From positions 1 to 64,000 of the forward strand of contig JAGWRO010000076.1 of assembly GCA_028876495.1 (NCBI GenBank): a stretch of DNA of 64,000 nucleotides. The letters are read 5' to 3'. The notes beneath the pieces were generated by a model, which made no database searches, was not told the origin of the DNA, and saw nothing but the letters and a program-made list of their open reading frames with translations. Source of the DNA: Bacteroidota bacterium. GTDB taxonomy: Bacteria > Bacteroidota > Bacteroidia > Chitinophagales > Chitinophagaceae. The number at the start of each line of letters is the position of its first letter. Within the stretch, counting starts at the first letter, position 1. This document shows positions 9,528 to 17,945 of this stretch, piece after piece. Both the position numbers and the translations under genes were made by a program.

Positions 9528-11513
9528 GTGCAGAAAAATATTAATAAAGTAAGCGCCGCAGGATTACTTATCGCATTAGGAATTATTTATGGCGATATTG
9601 GTACATCACCTCTCTACGTTGTTAAAGCAATTATTTCTGATAAAATTATCTCACCTGATTTGATCCTTGGCGGTTTGTCCTGTATCATCTGGACACTTAC
9701 ACTTCAAACTACTATTAAATATGTAACGCTCACCTTAAAAGCCGATAACAACGGTGAAGGAGGTATTTTTTCTTTATATGCCCTGGTGCGCAGGCAAAAA
9801 AAATGGTTGGTTTATCCTGCAATGATCGGTGGTGCTGCTCTGATAGCCGATGGAATGATCACTCCTACGATCTCTGTTACTTCAGCTATTGAAGGTTTAA
9901 AACAACTGCCGTTTCTCAACGAGATTCCCCAAACAATTGTTGTTTACATTGTAATCGCGATTTTGTCGGCCTTGTTCTTTGCACAACAATTCGGTACTGC
10001 CTCCATTGGTAAAATGTTTGGACCAATCATGTTGGTCTGGTTTAGCACACTTTTTATTTTAGGAGTAACTCATATTTCTGCTGATTGGGCCATTCTTAAA
10101 GCATTCAATCCTTATTATGCCATTAAACTCCTAACTGTATATCCGAAGGGTTTTTGGTTATTAGGAGCGGTTTTTTTGGCTACTACCGGAGCGGAAGCTT
10201 TGTATAGCGACCTTGGGCATTGCGGTCGGGGAAACATAAGAGTTTCATGGATATTTGTAAAGGCAGCCTTGATTGCCAATTACCTTGGACAGGGAGCATG
10301 GGTTCTTTCCAATTTTGAGGGACAAACGAAAACCAAAGCCATGATTGATAATGGTTTTAATCCTTTTTACGGTGTAATGCCGCATTGGTTTTTGATCTTC
10401 GGAATTTTTATTGCTACTGTAGCAGCTATTATTGCAAGCCAGGCTTTAATCAGCGGTTCTTTTACATTAATTAGTGAAAGTATGCGATTGAATTTGTGGC
10501 CCAAAATGAAAATCAATTATCCTACTGAAGAAAGGGGACAGCTTTTTGTGCCAGGTATAAATACCATGCTTTTTGTTGGTTGCATTGGTATCACATTATA
10601 TTTTAAAACTTCTTCCAATATGGAAGGCGCTTATGGCCTGGCAATAACGCTTACCATGATAGCAACTTCTTTACTGTATGCTAATTTCCTTGTTTCACAA
10701 CGTACAAACAAGTTTTGGATATATCTGTACCTTATCGTTTATCTTATCATTGAACTTTCTTTTCTTACGGCAAACCTGGATAAATTTCCCCATGGAGGAT
10801 TTGTTACTTTAATTGTAGGCGGTGGTTTGTTCGCTATCATGTACGTTTGGTTCAGGGCAAGAAAAATTAAGAATCGATATGTCGAATTCGTCAGGCTCGA
10901 TCAATATCTGCCTACTATTCAGGAACTCAGTAATGATATGAGTATTCCAAAATATGCCACTCATTTGGTATACTTAACAAGTGCCAATAACCCAAAAGAA
11001 ATTGAGCATAAAATCATTTATTCCATACTGAACCGAAAACCTAAACGGGCAGATATTTATTGGTTTGTTCACGTAGATACCCAGGATGATCCGTACACTG
11101 CCGAATATACAGTGGATACCATTATTCCTAATGAAGTAATTCGCATTGAGTTTCGCCTTGGATTCCGGATGGAACCACGGATAAACCTGATGTTTAAAAA
11201 AGTGGTTTTGGATATGGTGGCCAATAAAGAAGTGAACATTACAAGCCGATACGAAAGCCTTCAGAAAAATAATGTGGTAGGAGATTTTCAATTTATTGTA
11301 ATGGAGAAATTCTTATCACAGGATAACGAATTGCCTATTTTTGAAAAACTGATTATGCGTTCGTATTTCTGGATCAAAAAAATAAGTCTTAGCGAAGAAA
11401 GAGGCTTTGGCCTTGAACAAAGTAATGTTACGGTTGAAAAATTCCCTCTCATTGTGGCGCCTGTCCGTAAGTTGAAACTCGACCGTATTTTTATAGATGA
11501 AGAAGAAATGTAA
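9528..11513 (+). CDS. kup: Kup-type potassium uptake protein
   Basis: Low-affinity K+/H+ symporter of the KUP/HAK family in the inner membrane. 661 residues with about 12 hydrophobic segments up to residue 440 and a cytoplasmic C-terminal domain. Family phrases GIIYGDIGTSPLYV (near residue 18), NGEGGIFSLYALVR and TTGAEALYSDLGHCGR are present. The start is GTG at 9528, chosen because family homology begins a few codons later. Length and motifs are normal. Confidence 0.95.
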   Translation: MQKNINKVSAAGLLIALGIIYGDIGTSPLYVVKAIISDKIISPDLILGGLSCIIWTLTLQTTIKYVTLTLKADNNGEGGIFSLYALVRRQKKWLVYPAMIGGAALIADGMITPTISVTSAIEGLKQLPFLNEIPQTIVVYIVIAILSALFFAQQFGTASIGKMFGPIMLVWFSTLFILGVTHISADWAILKAFNPYYAIKLLTVYPKGFWLLGAVFLATTGAEALYSDLGHCGRGNIRVSWIFVKAALIANYLGQGAWVLSNFEGQTKTKAMIDNGFNPFYGVMPHWFLIFGIFIATVAAIIASQALISGSFTLISESMRLNLWPKMKINYPTEERGQLFVPGINTMLFVGCIGITLYFKTSSNMEGAYGLAITLTMIATSLLYANFLVSQRTNKFWIYLYLIVYLIIELSFLTANLDKFPHGGFVTLIVGGGLFAIMYVWFRARKIKNRYVEFVRLDQYLPTIQELSNDMSIPKYATHLVYLTSANNPKEIEHKIIYSILNRKPKRADIYWFVHVDTQDDPYTAEYTVDTIIPNEVIRIEFRLGFRMEPRINLMFKKVVLDMVANKEVNITSRYESLQKNNVVGDFQFIVMEKFLSQDNELPIFEKLIMRSYFWIKKISLSEERGFGLEQSNVTVEKFPLIVAPVRKLKLDRIFIDEEEM

Positions 11514-11580
11514 GGAGAGAAATTCTGAAACGGATAGCAGATAAAAATTTTGCAGAACGATCTTTCCGAAATAAAAAATA

Positions 11581-12417
11581 ATGAAATCTACACCAAAACC
11601 TAAAGTTTCGACGGGAAGAAAAATATACAGATTTACGATAGTGGTTACACTTATTTATTGTTCCGTAGGTATTGCCTTATATCATTTGCAGGAAAAATTA
11701 TTGTTTCATCCAAAGGCTTTTCCAAAAGATTTTCCATTCAAATTTGATATCCGTTTTAAGGAAGTGAATATCCCGATGAACGAAACGGACACATTAAATT
11801 TGATTCAGTTTTTCCCTTCAGATTCAGTGCCAAAGGGCGTTGTAATTTATTTTCATGGCAATAAAGGAAATGTAACCCGCTTCGCCCAATATGCGCCCAA
11901 TTTTACCAAACACGGTTATGAAGTGTGGATGCCTGATTATCCAACTTATGGAAAAACCACCGGAAAACTCACTGAAGAAAATATATATAACCAGGCGACG
12001 GAAGTGTACAAACTGGCTCATTCAAAATTTTCGGCTGATAGCATTATCGTGTATGGCAAGTCGTTAGGTTCAGGTGTGGCTTCACATATTGCAGCCAATC
12101 ATGATTGTGCAAGGTTAATTTTAGAAACTCCTTTTTATAGCATACCTGACCTTTTTAGCCATTATGCACCGATTTATCCGGTAAACAGAATGTCGCATTT
12201 TAAATTTCCTGTTGGTGAAAATTTGAAAGAAGTAAAAGCTCCGGTTACCATTTTTCATGGTACAGATGACGGCGTAATTCCATATGATGCTTCATCCAAA
12301 TTAAAAATGGTTTTAAAACCGGGAGATGAATTTATTTCCATCGAAAATGGTACTCATAATAACCTGAATGATGCTCCTCTTTTTCAGTCGAAACTTGATT
12401 CGCTTTTAAGTTTGTAA
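11581..12417 (+). CDS. Membrane-anchored alpha/beta hydrolase
   Basis: 278 residues with an N-terminal membrane segment or uncleaved signal at about 17-35, then an alpha/beta-hydrolase fold. The oxyanion phrase YFHGNKGN and the nucleophile elbow YGKSLGSG (GxSxG) are clear; the likely acid is the Asp in FHGTDDGVIP and the likely His is in NGTHNNL. The layout resembles the ABHD12/13/17 or BEM46 group of serine hydrolases. Substrate cannot be told from the sequence. It follows kup by 67 nt and may be co-transcribed. Confidence 0.85.
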   Translation: MKSTPKPKVSTGRKIYRFTIVVTLIYCSVGIALYHLQEKLLFHPKAFPKDFPFKFDIRFKEVNIPMNETDTLNLIQFFPSDSVPKGVVIYFHGNKGNVTRFAQYAPNFTKHGYEVWMPDYPTYGKTTGKLTEENIYNQATEVYKLAHSKFSADSIIVYGKSLGSGVASHIAANHDCARLILETPFYSIPDLFSHYAPIYPVNRMSHFKFPVGENLKEVKAPVTIFHGTDDGVIPYDASSKLKMVLKPGDEFISIENGTHNNLNDAPLFQSKLDSLLSL

Positions 12418-12443
12418 GAAGAGGGAGAACAAAAAATTGGCTT

Positions 12444-12459
12444 ATTTATTGATTTACTG
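12444..12459 (+). repeat. 16-bp intergenic motif, copy 3
   Basis: Reads ATTTATTGATTTACTG in the 46-nt gap between two convergent genes. Confidence 0.5.
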
Positions 12460-12463
12460 AACT

Positions 12464-13372
12464 TCATATTTCTTTAAGTTCCACTGCGCCTTCTTCCACT
12501 TTTAATTTATATTTCACGCCGATCTTTAAAGCATAATTTTCTTTTTCATGGCTTACCGGAAATCCAAAACAAACCGGGAAATTATAATCTTTAACCATCT
12601 CTTTTATCGCCTGTTCGGCAGTTTGCCCAAAAGGAATGGTTGTGTCTTTCATTTCAGAAAATCTTCCAATGATTAATCCTTTCAGCTTATCTAATTTTCC
12701 GCTTCGTTTTAATTGATACATCATCCGGTCGACCGAATAAATATATTCTCCTACTTCTTCGATAAATAAAATTTTATTTTTTGTCTTGATGTCAGAAGGC
12801 GTACCAATTAAATTTACAAGAAGCGATAAATTGCCTCCAACCAAAACGCCGGTTGCTTTCCCCGGTTGATCTAAAAGATTTCCTTCTGTTTTATAATTTG
12901 CTTTTTTACCAAGCAAAGCGTTGTGAAGACTTTCGATATATTGATTTTTAAATTCGCCATCATTAAAAGCTGCGGCCATCGGTGCGTGCAGAGAAGCAAT
13001 TTTAAAATTGGAAAATAAATGGCAATGCAAAACAGTAATGTCACTAAAGCCGATGATCCATTTTGGGCGCTTCTCATACTTTGAAAAATCAAGTTGGTCA
13101 ATAATTCTTCCCGTTCCGTAGCCTCCTCTTCCGCACAGGATCGCATCAATATTTTTATCATCCAGCATGTGCTGCAGGTCGTGAATTCTTTCTTCATCGT
13201 TTCCTGAAAAATAATTGAACTGGTGGCCAAGCGTTTTCCCGGGAATCACTTTAAAGCCCCACGCAGTAAGTGTTTCAATACACGTTTGTGCTTTTTCAAT
13301 TGGCATATATCCTGCCGGGCAAACGATTCCGATGGTATCGCCGGGTTTTAAATATGGAGGCATAATCGTCAT
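12464..13372 (-). CDS. S66 LD-carboxypeptidase (LdcA type), cytoplasmic
   Basis: Muramoyltetrapeptide carboxypeptidase, which removes the terminal D-Ala from tetrapeptides during wall recycling. 302 residues, no signal peptide. The S66 pattern is complete: GRGGYGTGR (81-89), nucleophile Ser110 in GFSDITVLH, the Glu in FIEEVGEY and the His in PVSHEKENYALKIG. Translation may begin at the second Met (13363), where homology to PPYLKPGDTIG starts. It lies downstream of a paralogue with a signal peptide (58 nt gap), so the pair probably arose by tandem duplication. Confidence 0.92.
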   Translation of the reverse strand: MTIMPPYLKPGDTIGIVCPAGYMPIEKAQTCIETLTAWGFKVIPGKTLGHQFNYFSGNDEERIHDLQHMLDDKNIDAILCGRGGYGTGRIIDQLDFSKYEKRPKWIIGFSDITVLHCHLFSNFKIASLHAPMAAAFNDGEFKNQYIESLHNALLGKKANYKTEGNLLDQPGKATGVLVGGNLSLLVNLIGTPSDIKTKNKILFIEEVGEYIYSVDRMMYQLKRSGKLDKLKGLIIGRFSEMKDTTIPFGQTAEQAIKEMVKDYNFPVCFGFPVSHEKENYALKIGVKYKLKVEEGAVELKEI

Positions 13373-13394
13373 TTAATATTTTTTTTCAAAGCGT

Positions 13395-13428
13395 GTCCCT
13401 CTCCTTTGGAGGGGGGTTGGGGTGAGGC
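13395..13428. repeat. CCCTCTCC/GGAGGGGG hairpin repeat
   Basis: GC-rich island in AT-rich DNA, between the two LD-carboxypeptidase genes. CCCTCTCC (13397-13404) and GGAGGGGG (13408-13415) can form an 8-bp stem with one G-T pair, followed by TTGGGGTGAGGC. From memory, this phrase recurs between genes in many Bacteroidota genomes; only one copy is in this window. Confidence 0.55.
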
Positions 13429-13429
13429 T

Positions 13430-14449
13430 TCACTCAATACATTGTAATATCGTTCCTCTTTCTGATACTTGTAAATTGTGTTGTACGCCACACTTCAATG
13501 CATGATTTTCTATTACATGACCGACGGGAAAATCAAAGCAAACCGGATAATGGAATTCTTTTACTTTTTCCATTACCATATCCTGGAGTGACCTTCCAAA
13601 ATCTTCCCCCGGATCGTCTGGTTTTATCCTGAATTCGCCGATGATCAATCCTTTCAATTTATTCAATCTTTTACTTCGTTTTAAATTCCACAACATTCCA
13701 TCGATCTTGTAGCGATATTCCCCTACATCTTCGATGAAAAGGATTTTTCCATCGGTTTCAAGTTTGGAAACACTTCCATCCAACATTTCAATAATTGATA
13801 AGTTTCCGCCTACCAATGGTCCTGTTCCTGCTCCAAAACGGTTTTCAAAACTTACAGGTCTTGAATATTTCATTTTGTCGCCGATCAGGCATTTTCGGAT
13901 GGAATCAATAGAATCAATTTGAGGTTGGGTAGCTGTTGTAAAATCATCAGGAAAACTGTTGCACATTTTTGAATGAATGGTAGCTATTCCATAATTGGTG
14001 TTGATGTGGCAATGCAAAACTGTTGCATCACTGAAACCGATGATCCACTTTGGCTTTTTTGCAAATTTCTCAAAGTTGATTTTGTCAATGATGCGGACTG
14101 CGCCGTAGCCGCCTCGTCCAAGCATAATGGCTTTTATTGAATCGTCATCAAGCATTTCCTGAAGTTCTTTCGCTCTTTGTTCATCAGTTCCGGCTAACGA
14201 AAAATTCTTTAATCCAACGGTATTGCCTACACGAATATTAAAACCCCAATCCTGCATTTTATTAATAGCGGGCACACATTCTTCAAGCGTTATATATCCG
14301 GAGGGACATGTTATTCCTATTGTATCTCCCTTTTTTAAATAAGGTGGAATTTTTGGTAAAACCGGCTTCTCAACTGACCTGTTTTCACCAAAAGAAGTTG
14401 CCACAGAAACAAGCGGGATTATGGCAGACAAAAAATTTTTTCGATTCAT
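13430..14449 (-). CDS. S66 LD-carboxypeptidase paralogue with signal peptide
   Basis: 339 residues. The first 20-25 residues look like a signal sequence (MNRKNFLSAIIPLVSVATSF); from PPYLKKGDTIG onward it parallels the downstream copy closely. The catalytic set is conserved: GRGGYGAVR, Ser140 in GFSDATVLH, the Glu in FIEDVGEY and the His in PVGHVIENHALKCG. It probably acts on peptidoglycan peptides outside the cytoplasm, while the downstream paralogue acts inside; this division of labour is inference. It follows the Nudix regulator gene by 29 nt on the same strand. Confidence 0.9.
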   Translation of the reverse strand: MNRKNFLSAIIPLVSVATSFGENRSVEKPVLPKIPPYLKKGDTIGITCPSGYITLEECVPAINKMQDWGFNIRVGNTVGLKNFSLAGTDEQRAKELQEMLDDDSIKAIMLGRGGYGAVRIIDKINFEKFAKKPKWIIGFSDATVLHCHINTNYGIATIHSKMCNSFPDDFTTATQPQIDSIDSIRKCLIGDKMKYSRPVSFENRFGAGTGPLVGGNLSIIEMLDGSVSKLETDGKILFIEDVGEYRYKIDGMLWNLKRSKRLNKLKGLIIGEFRIKPDDPGEDFGRSLQDMVMEKVKEFHYPVCFDFPVGHVIENHALKCGVQHNLQVSERGTILQCIE

Positions 14450-14478
14450 ATTTCTTCTTCTGTTCAGTTAAAACCCTT

Positions 14479-15249
14479 TCATTCAAAAGAATGCATTCCG
14501 GATTTGAGTGCTTTTTTATAATTGCGCAGGTCAAATTTATAATAAAACGGCGCTTTGTGGGCAACACCTTTTTTGGTTTCATCCAATCTTTTTAAAATTC
14601 CGGTTGCAAGCATCTTTCGCTGAAAATTTCTCCTGTCTAATTCCTTTCCTAATATGGTTTCGTATAGCTTTTGCAACTCCGGCATAGTGAATTTTTTTCC
14701 GAGCAAATTAAATCCTACAGGATGAAAATTGAGTTGCATACGCAAATTTTGGAGCGCTTCATCGAAAATGTGGTGATGGTCAAGAATCATTTCAGGGAGT
14801 TGATAAATGCTGAACCATTCACATGCCGCTGAAATATTATCTGGTGACGGTGTAACCTTAGTGAAATCTACGAGGGCATAATAACCAATGGTAACAAACC
14901 TTTCAAACATCCAACTGATGTCAGCTTTTACACCTATGTTTTTTAAAAACTGCTGGTTTATTTTTTTGGTGGATCGGTCAGGATCGCCGAATACATGAAA
15001 CTGCTCAAGAAATATTTCATCCAGGCCTGTGCGTTCTTTTAGAATTCTTTGTGCGGAGGCATCCATGTGTTCGTTCTTTAAAATAAAACCTCCCGGCAAG
15101 GCCCAGCCGCCGGCATATTTGGTTTTGAGAAGTAACACTTTAAGATCATTTTCGTGAAATCCAAAAATCACACAATCAACCGAAATATGGCGGAGGTACT
15201 TTTCGTGCCCTTTTGAGTAATGGTCTTTTAATTCTTTTTTAAATTCCAT
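14479..15249 (-). CDS. Nudix-domain transcriptional regulator (NrtR/AraR type)
   Basis: 256 residues: an N-terminal Nudix domain (about 20-155) and a C-terminal winged-helix region (about 165-235, around FTMPELQKLYETILG and RRNFQRKMLATGIL). The Nudix box GGFILKNE-x7-RILKERTGL lacks two of the metal-binding Glu residues (canonical REuxEExGu), which fits a ligand-sensing regulator rather than a hydrolase. In Bacteroides, the family member AraR controls arabinose genes. This gene is divergent from a GH3 beta-glucosidase, separated by 128 nt with a direct repeat, suggesting it senses a sugar or sugar derivative and controls that enzyme. Confidence 0.83.
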   Translation of the reverse strand: MEFKKELKDHYSKGHEKYLRHISVDCVIFGFHENDLKVLLLKTKYAGGWALPGGFILKNEHMDASAQRILKERTGLDEIFLEQFHVFGDPDRSTKKINQQFLKNIGVKADISWMFERFVTIGYYALVDFTKVTPSPDNISAACEWFSIYQLPEMILDHHHIFDEALQNLRMQLNFHPVGFNLLGKKFTMPELQKLYETILGKELDRRNFQRKMLATGILKRLDETKKGVAHKAPFYYKFDLRNYKKALKSGMHSFE

Positions 15250-15300
15250 CTTTAAAAGTAAATATGATTATTCGGATTAAAAATTTAAATAGCCGGATGA

Positions 15301-15330
15301 CAAATAAATATAATAAAATCAAATAAATAT
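15301..15330. promoter_or_regulatory. Direct repeat in the Nudix regulator/GH3 intergenic region
   Basis: CAAATAAATAT occurs perfectly twice (15301-15311 and 15320-15330), start to start 19 bp, in the divergent region. It is a candidate binding site for the Nudix-type regulator, though the sequence is low in complexity. Confidence 0.35.
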
Positions 15331-15377
15331 TTTACATTGTGTCACCATAACGCAATGAATAATTTAAAATTTAAAAA

Positions 15378-17714
15378 ATGAAAAAAACGTTTGCTTGTAT
15401 TTTAATTGTATTCGCCTGCTCGCAAGTTTCGGCACAAAAAAATGATGCTGCCAAAGCTAAGGAGATCGTAGGCAAAATGACCCTGGAACAAAAGGCTGAA
15501 CTGGTGGTTGGTAATGGTTTTCGTATGCCGGGCATGAAACCGCAGGGACCTACTATCGGTCAAACACAAGATAAAGTTCCGGGAGCAGCAGGAACAACAC
15601 ATCCGTTTCCCACCCTTAAAATCCCTTCCATTGTTCTTTCTGATGGTCCGGCGGGTGTAAGAATTGCGCCCTATAGAAATGGCGATAGCTCCCGGAGTTA
15701 TTTTGCCACAGCATGGCCCGTTGCCACTTTGCTGGCGAGTTCATGGGATACGGCTTTGGTTAAAAAAATGGGTGTAGCTTTTGGAAGCGAAATACATGAT
15801 TATGGTATTGATGTAATATTAGCGCCCGCTTTAAATATCCATCGTAATCCTTTGGGAGGAAGAAATTTCGAATATTTTTCTGAAGATCCCTATGTAGCCG
15901 GAAATATGACAGCAGCACTTGTAAATGGAATTCAATCTAATGGTGTAGGAACTTCTATTAAACATTTTGTTGCCAATAACCAGGAAACGAATCGTAATAC
16001 CGTTAATACAATTGTAAGTGAAAGAGCTTTAAGAGAAATCTATTTAAGAGGATTTGAGATCGCAGTAAAAAAATCACAACCCTGGACAGTGATGAGTTCT
16101 TACAACAAAGTGAATGGAACTTATACTTCAGAGGATCATGATTTACTTACTACCATATTAAGAAAAGAGTGGGGATTTAAAGGGCTTGTAATGACAGATT
16201 GGTTTGGCGGAAAAGATCCTGTTGCGCAAATGAAAGCTGGGAATGATTTACTAATGCCGGGAACCCCCAATCAAACCAAAGCTATCGTGGATGCGGTTAA
16301 AGACGGTAAACTGGATGAAAATGTGCTTGACAGAAATGCAGAAAGAGTGCTCGAACTGATTTTCAAATCTCCTGCCTATCATAATTATAAATATTCTGAT
16401 AAGCCCGACCTTAAAAAAGATGCGCAGATTTCACGTGCTGTTGCTGATGATGGCATGATCTTATTAAAAAATAATGCGAAAGTGCTCCCATTAAGTAAAA
16501 GCACACATAATGTGGCGCTCTTTGGCATAAATGGTTACGAATTAATTGCCGGCGGAACAGGCAGCGGCAGTGTCAATAAAGCGTACACGGTTGATCTTGA
16601 CCAAGGCCTTGCTAACGCGGGTTATAAGGTAAATGCGGATTTAAAAAATGTTTACACCAATTATATCAATGATGAAAATGCAAAGAATCCTAAACAGACG
16701 ATGATGGAGCAGTTTATGCATCCAAGGCCACCAATGAGCGAATATGTAGCGGATAAAGATTTGATAAATAGAACAGCTTCAAATACCGATGTGGCTATTA
16801 TTTCAATAGGCAGAAATGCGGGTGAAGGAAGAGACAGAAAACTGGAAGATGATTTTAATTTATCCGATACGGAACAAGCACTCATCAAAGATGTGACTGA
16901 TATCTATCATGCACAAAACAAAAAAGTAATAGTTGTCCTGAATATTGGCGGAGTAATTGAAGTGGCAAGTTGGAGAGATCAGCCAGATGCCATATTGCTT
17001 GCATGGCAGCCGGGGCTCGAAGGTGGAAATGCAATTACCGATTTGTTGAGTGGAAAAGTAAATCCTTCAGGAAAGTTGGCAGTTACTTTTCCGGTTAAAT
17101 ACGAAGATGTTCCTTCAGCAAAAAGCTTTCCTGGAAAAGAATTTCCTGAAAAAGCTGCTCCCGGTATGTTCGGAAGGCCATCCATCCCCGCGGAAGTTAC
17201 TTATGATGAAGGGATTTATGTAGGTTACCGTTATTACAATACGTTCAATGTAAAACCTGCTTACGCATTTGGTTATGGCTTGAGTTATACCAATTTTTCC
17301 TACAGTAATTTAAAATTAAGCAATTCTGTTTTTAACGGGAAAATTAATGCAACTGTTACCATAAAAAATACAGGATCTGTAGCCGGGAAAGATGTGGTAG
17401 AATTATATCTCAGCGCTCCTTCCAAAGAAATGAAAAAACCTTCGGAAGAGTTGAAGGGTTTTGCAAAAACCAATTTGCTGAAGCCCGGACAAAGCCAAAC
17501 GATCACATTTACCATCACTCCAAAAGATCTTTCCTCTTTTGATACAAAAAGTGCTTCATGGATAGCAGAAGCAGGAAAATATACTGTTAAGATCGGTGCT
17601 TCATCAACTGATATAAAACAAAAAGCAGATTTTCAGTTGAAAAAAGATTTGATGGTTGAGAAAGACGAAAATGTTTTAAAACCACAGGTGATGATTCCTG
17701 ATTTCACCAAATAG
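15378..17714 (+). CDS. Glycoside hydrolase family 3 beta-glucosidase, exported
   Basis: Retaining exo-acting beta-glucosidase/xylosidase type enzyme, probably periplasmic. 778 residues: signal peptide ending near VSAQ (residue 20), GH3 N-terminal barrel with SDGPAGVR, KHFVANNQETNR (Lys195/His196) and nucleophile Asp274 in GLVMTDWFGG; GH3 C-terminal domain (about 365-590); and an Fn3-like domain at the end (about 660-750). Exact substrate cannot be told. No SusC/SusD partner is adjacent. A terminator follows at 17739, so it is probably a single-gene unit under the divergent regulator. Confidence 0.93.
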   Translation: MKKTFACILIVFACSQVSAQKNDAAKAKEIVGKMTLEQKAELVVGNGFRMPGMKPQGPTIGQTQDKVPGAAGTTHPFPTLKIPSIVLSDGPAGVRIAPYRNGDSSRSYFATAWPVATLLASSWDTALVKKMGVAFGSEIHDYGIDVILAPALNIHRNPLGGRNFEYFSEDPYVAGNMTAALVNGIQSNGVGTSIKHFVANNQETNRNTVNTIVSERALREIYLRGFEIAVKKSQPWTVMSSYNKVNGTYTSEDHDLLTTILRKEWGFKGLVMTDWFGGKDPVAQMKAGNDLLMPGTPNQTKAIVDAVKDGKLDENVLDRNAERVLELIFKSPAYHNYKYSDKPDLKKDAQISRAVADDGMILLKNNAKVLPLSKSTHNVALFGINGYELIAGGTGSGSVNKAYTVDLDQGLANAGYKVNADLKNVYTNYINDENAKNPKQTMMEQFMHPRPPMSEYVADKDLINRTASNTDVAIISIGRNAGEGRDRKLEDDFNLSDTEQALIKDVTDIYHAQNKKVIVVLNIGGVIEVASWRDQPDAILLAWQPGLEGGNAITDLLSGKVNPSGKLAVTFPVKYEDVPSAKSFPGKEFPEKAAPGMFGRPSIPAEVTYDEGIYVGYRYYNTFNVKPAYAFGYGLSYTNFSYSNLKLSNSVFNGKINATVTIKNTGSVAGKDVVELYLSAPSKEMKKPSEELKGFAKTNLLKPGQSQTITFTITPKDLSSFDTKSASWIAEAGKYTVKIGASSTDIKQKADFQLKKDLMVEKDENVLKPQVMIPDFTK

Positions 17715-17738
17715 AATTAAATTCTATTGAAAAACTGT

Positions 17739-17783
17739 AAGGGCTTTTGGTGCATTTTATGCTACCGGAAGCCCTTTCTTTTA
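17739..17783 (+). terminator. Terminator after the GH3 gene
   Basis: Perfect 8-bp stem AAGGGCTT (17739-17746) / AAGCCCTT (17769-17776) followed by TCTTTTAT, 25 nt after the stop. The 22-nt loop is long. Confidence 0.65.
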
Positions 17784-17814
17784 TCTGCAATGTTAAACAC
17801 GCGATGGTTATAAA

Positions 17815-17830
17815 CAGTAAAGCAACTTTT
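17815..17830 (-). repeat. 16-bp intergenic motif, copy 4 (reverse)
   Basis: Reads CAGTAAAGCAACTTTT on the plus strand, between the GH3 terminator and metG. Four positions of the consensus differ. Confidence 0.45.
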
Positions 17831-17945
17831 ATTTGGGATTTTTATTTTGTGGCGCAAAGGAGAACGGTTACAAAAGCTGGTTTTTGTTTCTTTGGGCATT
17901 GCATTCCTTTGCGGTATTTTTGCAAATTCAATTTGGAAAATAAAC

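Noticed and set aside
17847-17945. N-terminal extension of MetRS with a hydrophobic stretch
   Set aside because: The family N-terminus starts at the Met at 17946; the 33 residues before it are unlike MetRS and the extension carries a copy of intergenic-type sequence upstream. A membrane-anchored MetRS is not supported.
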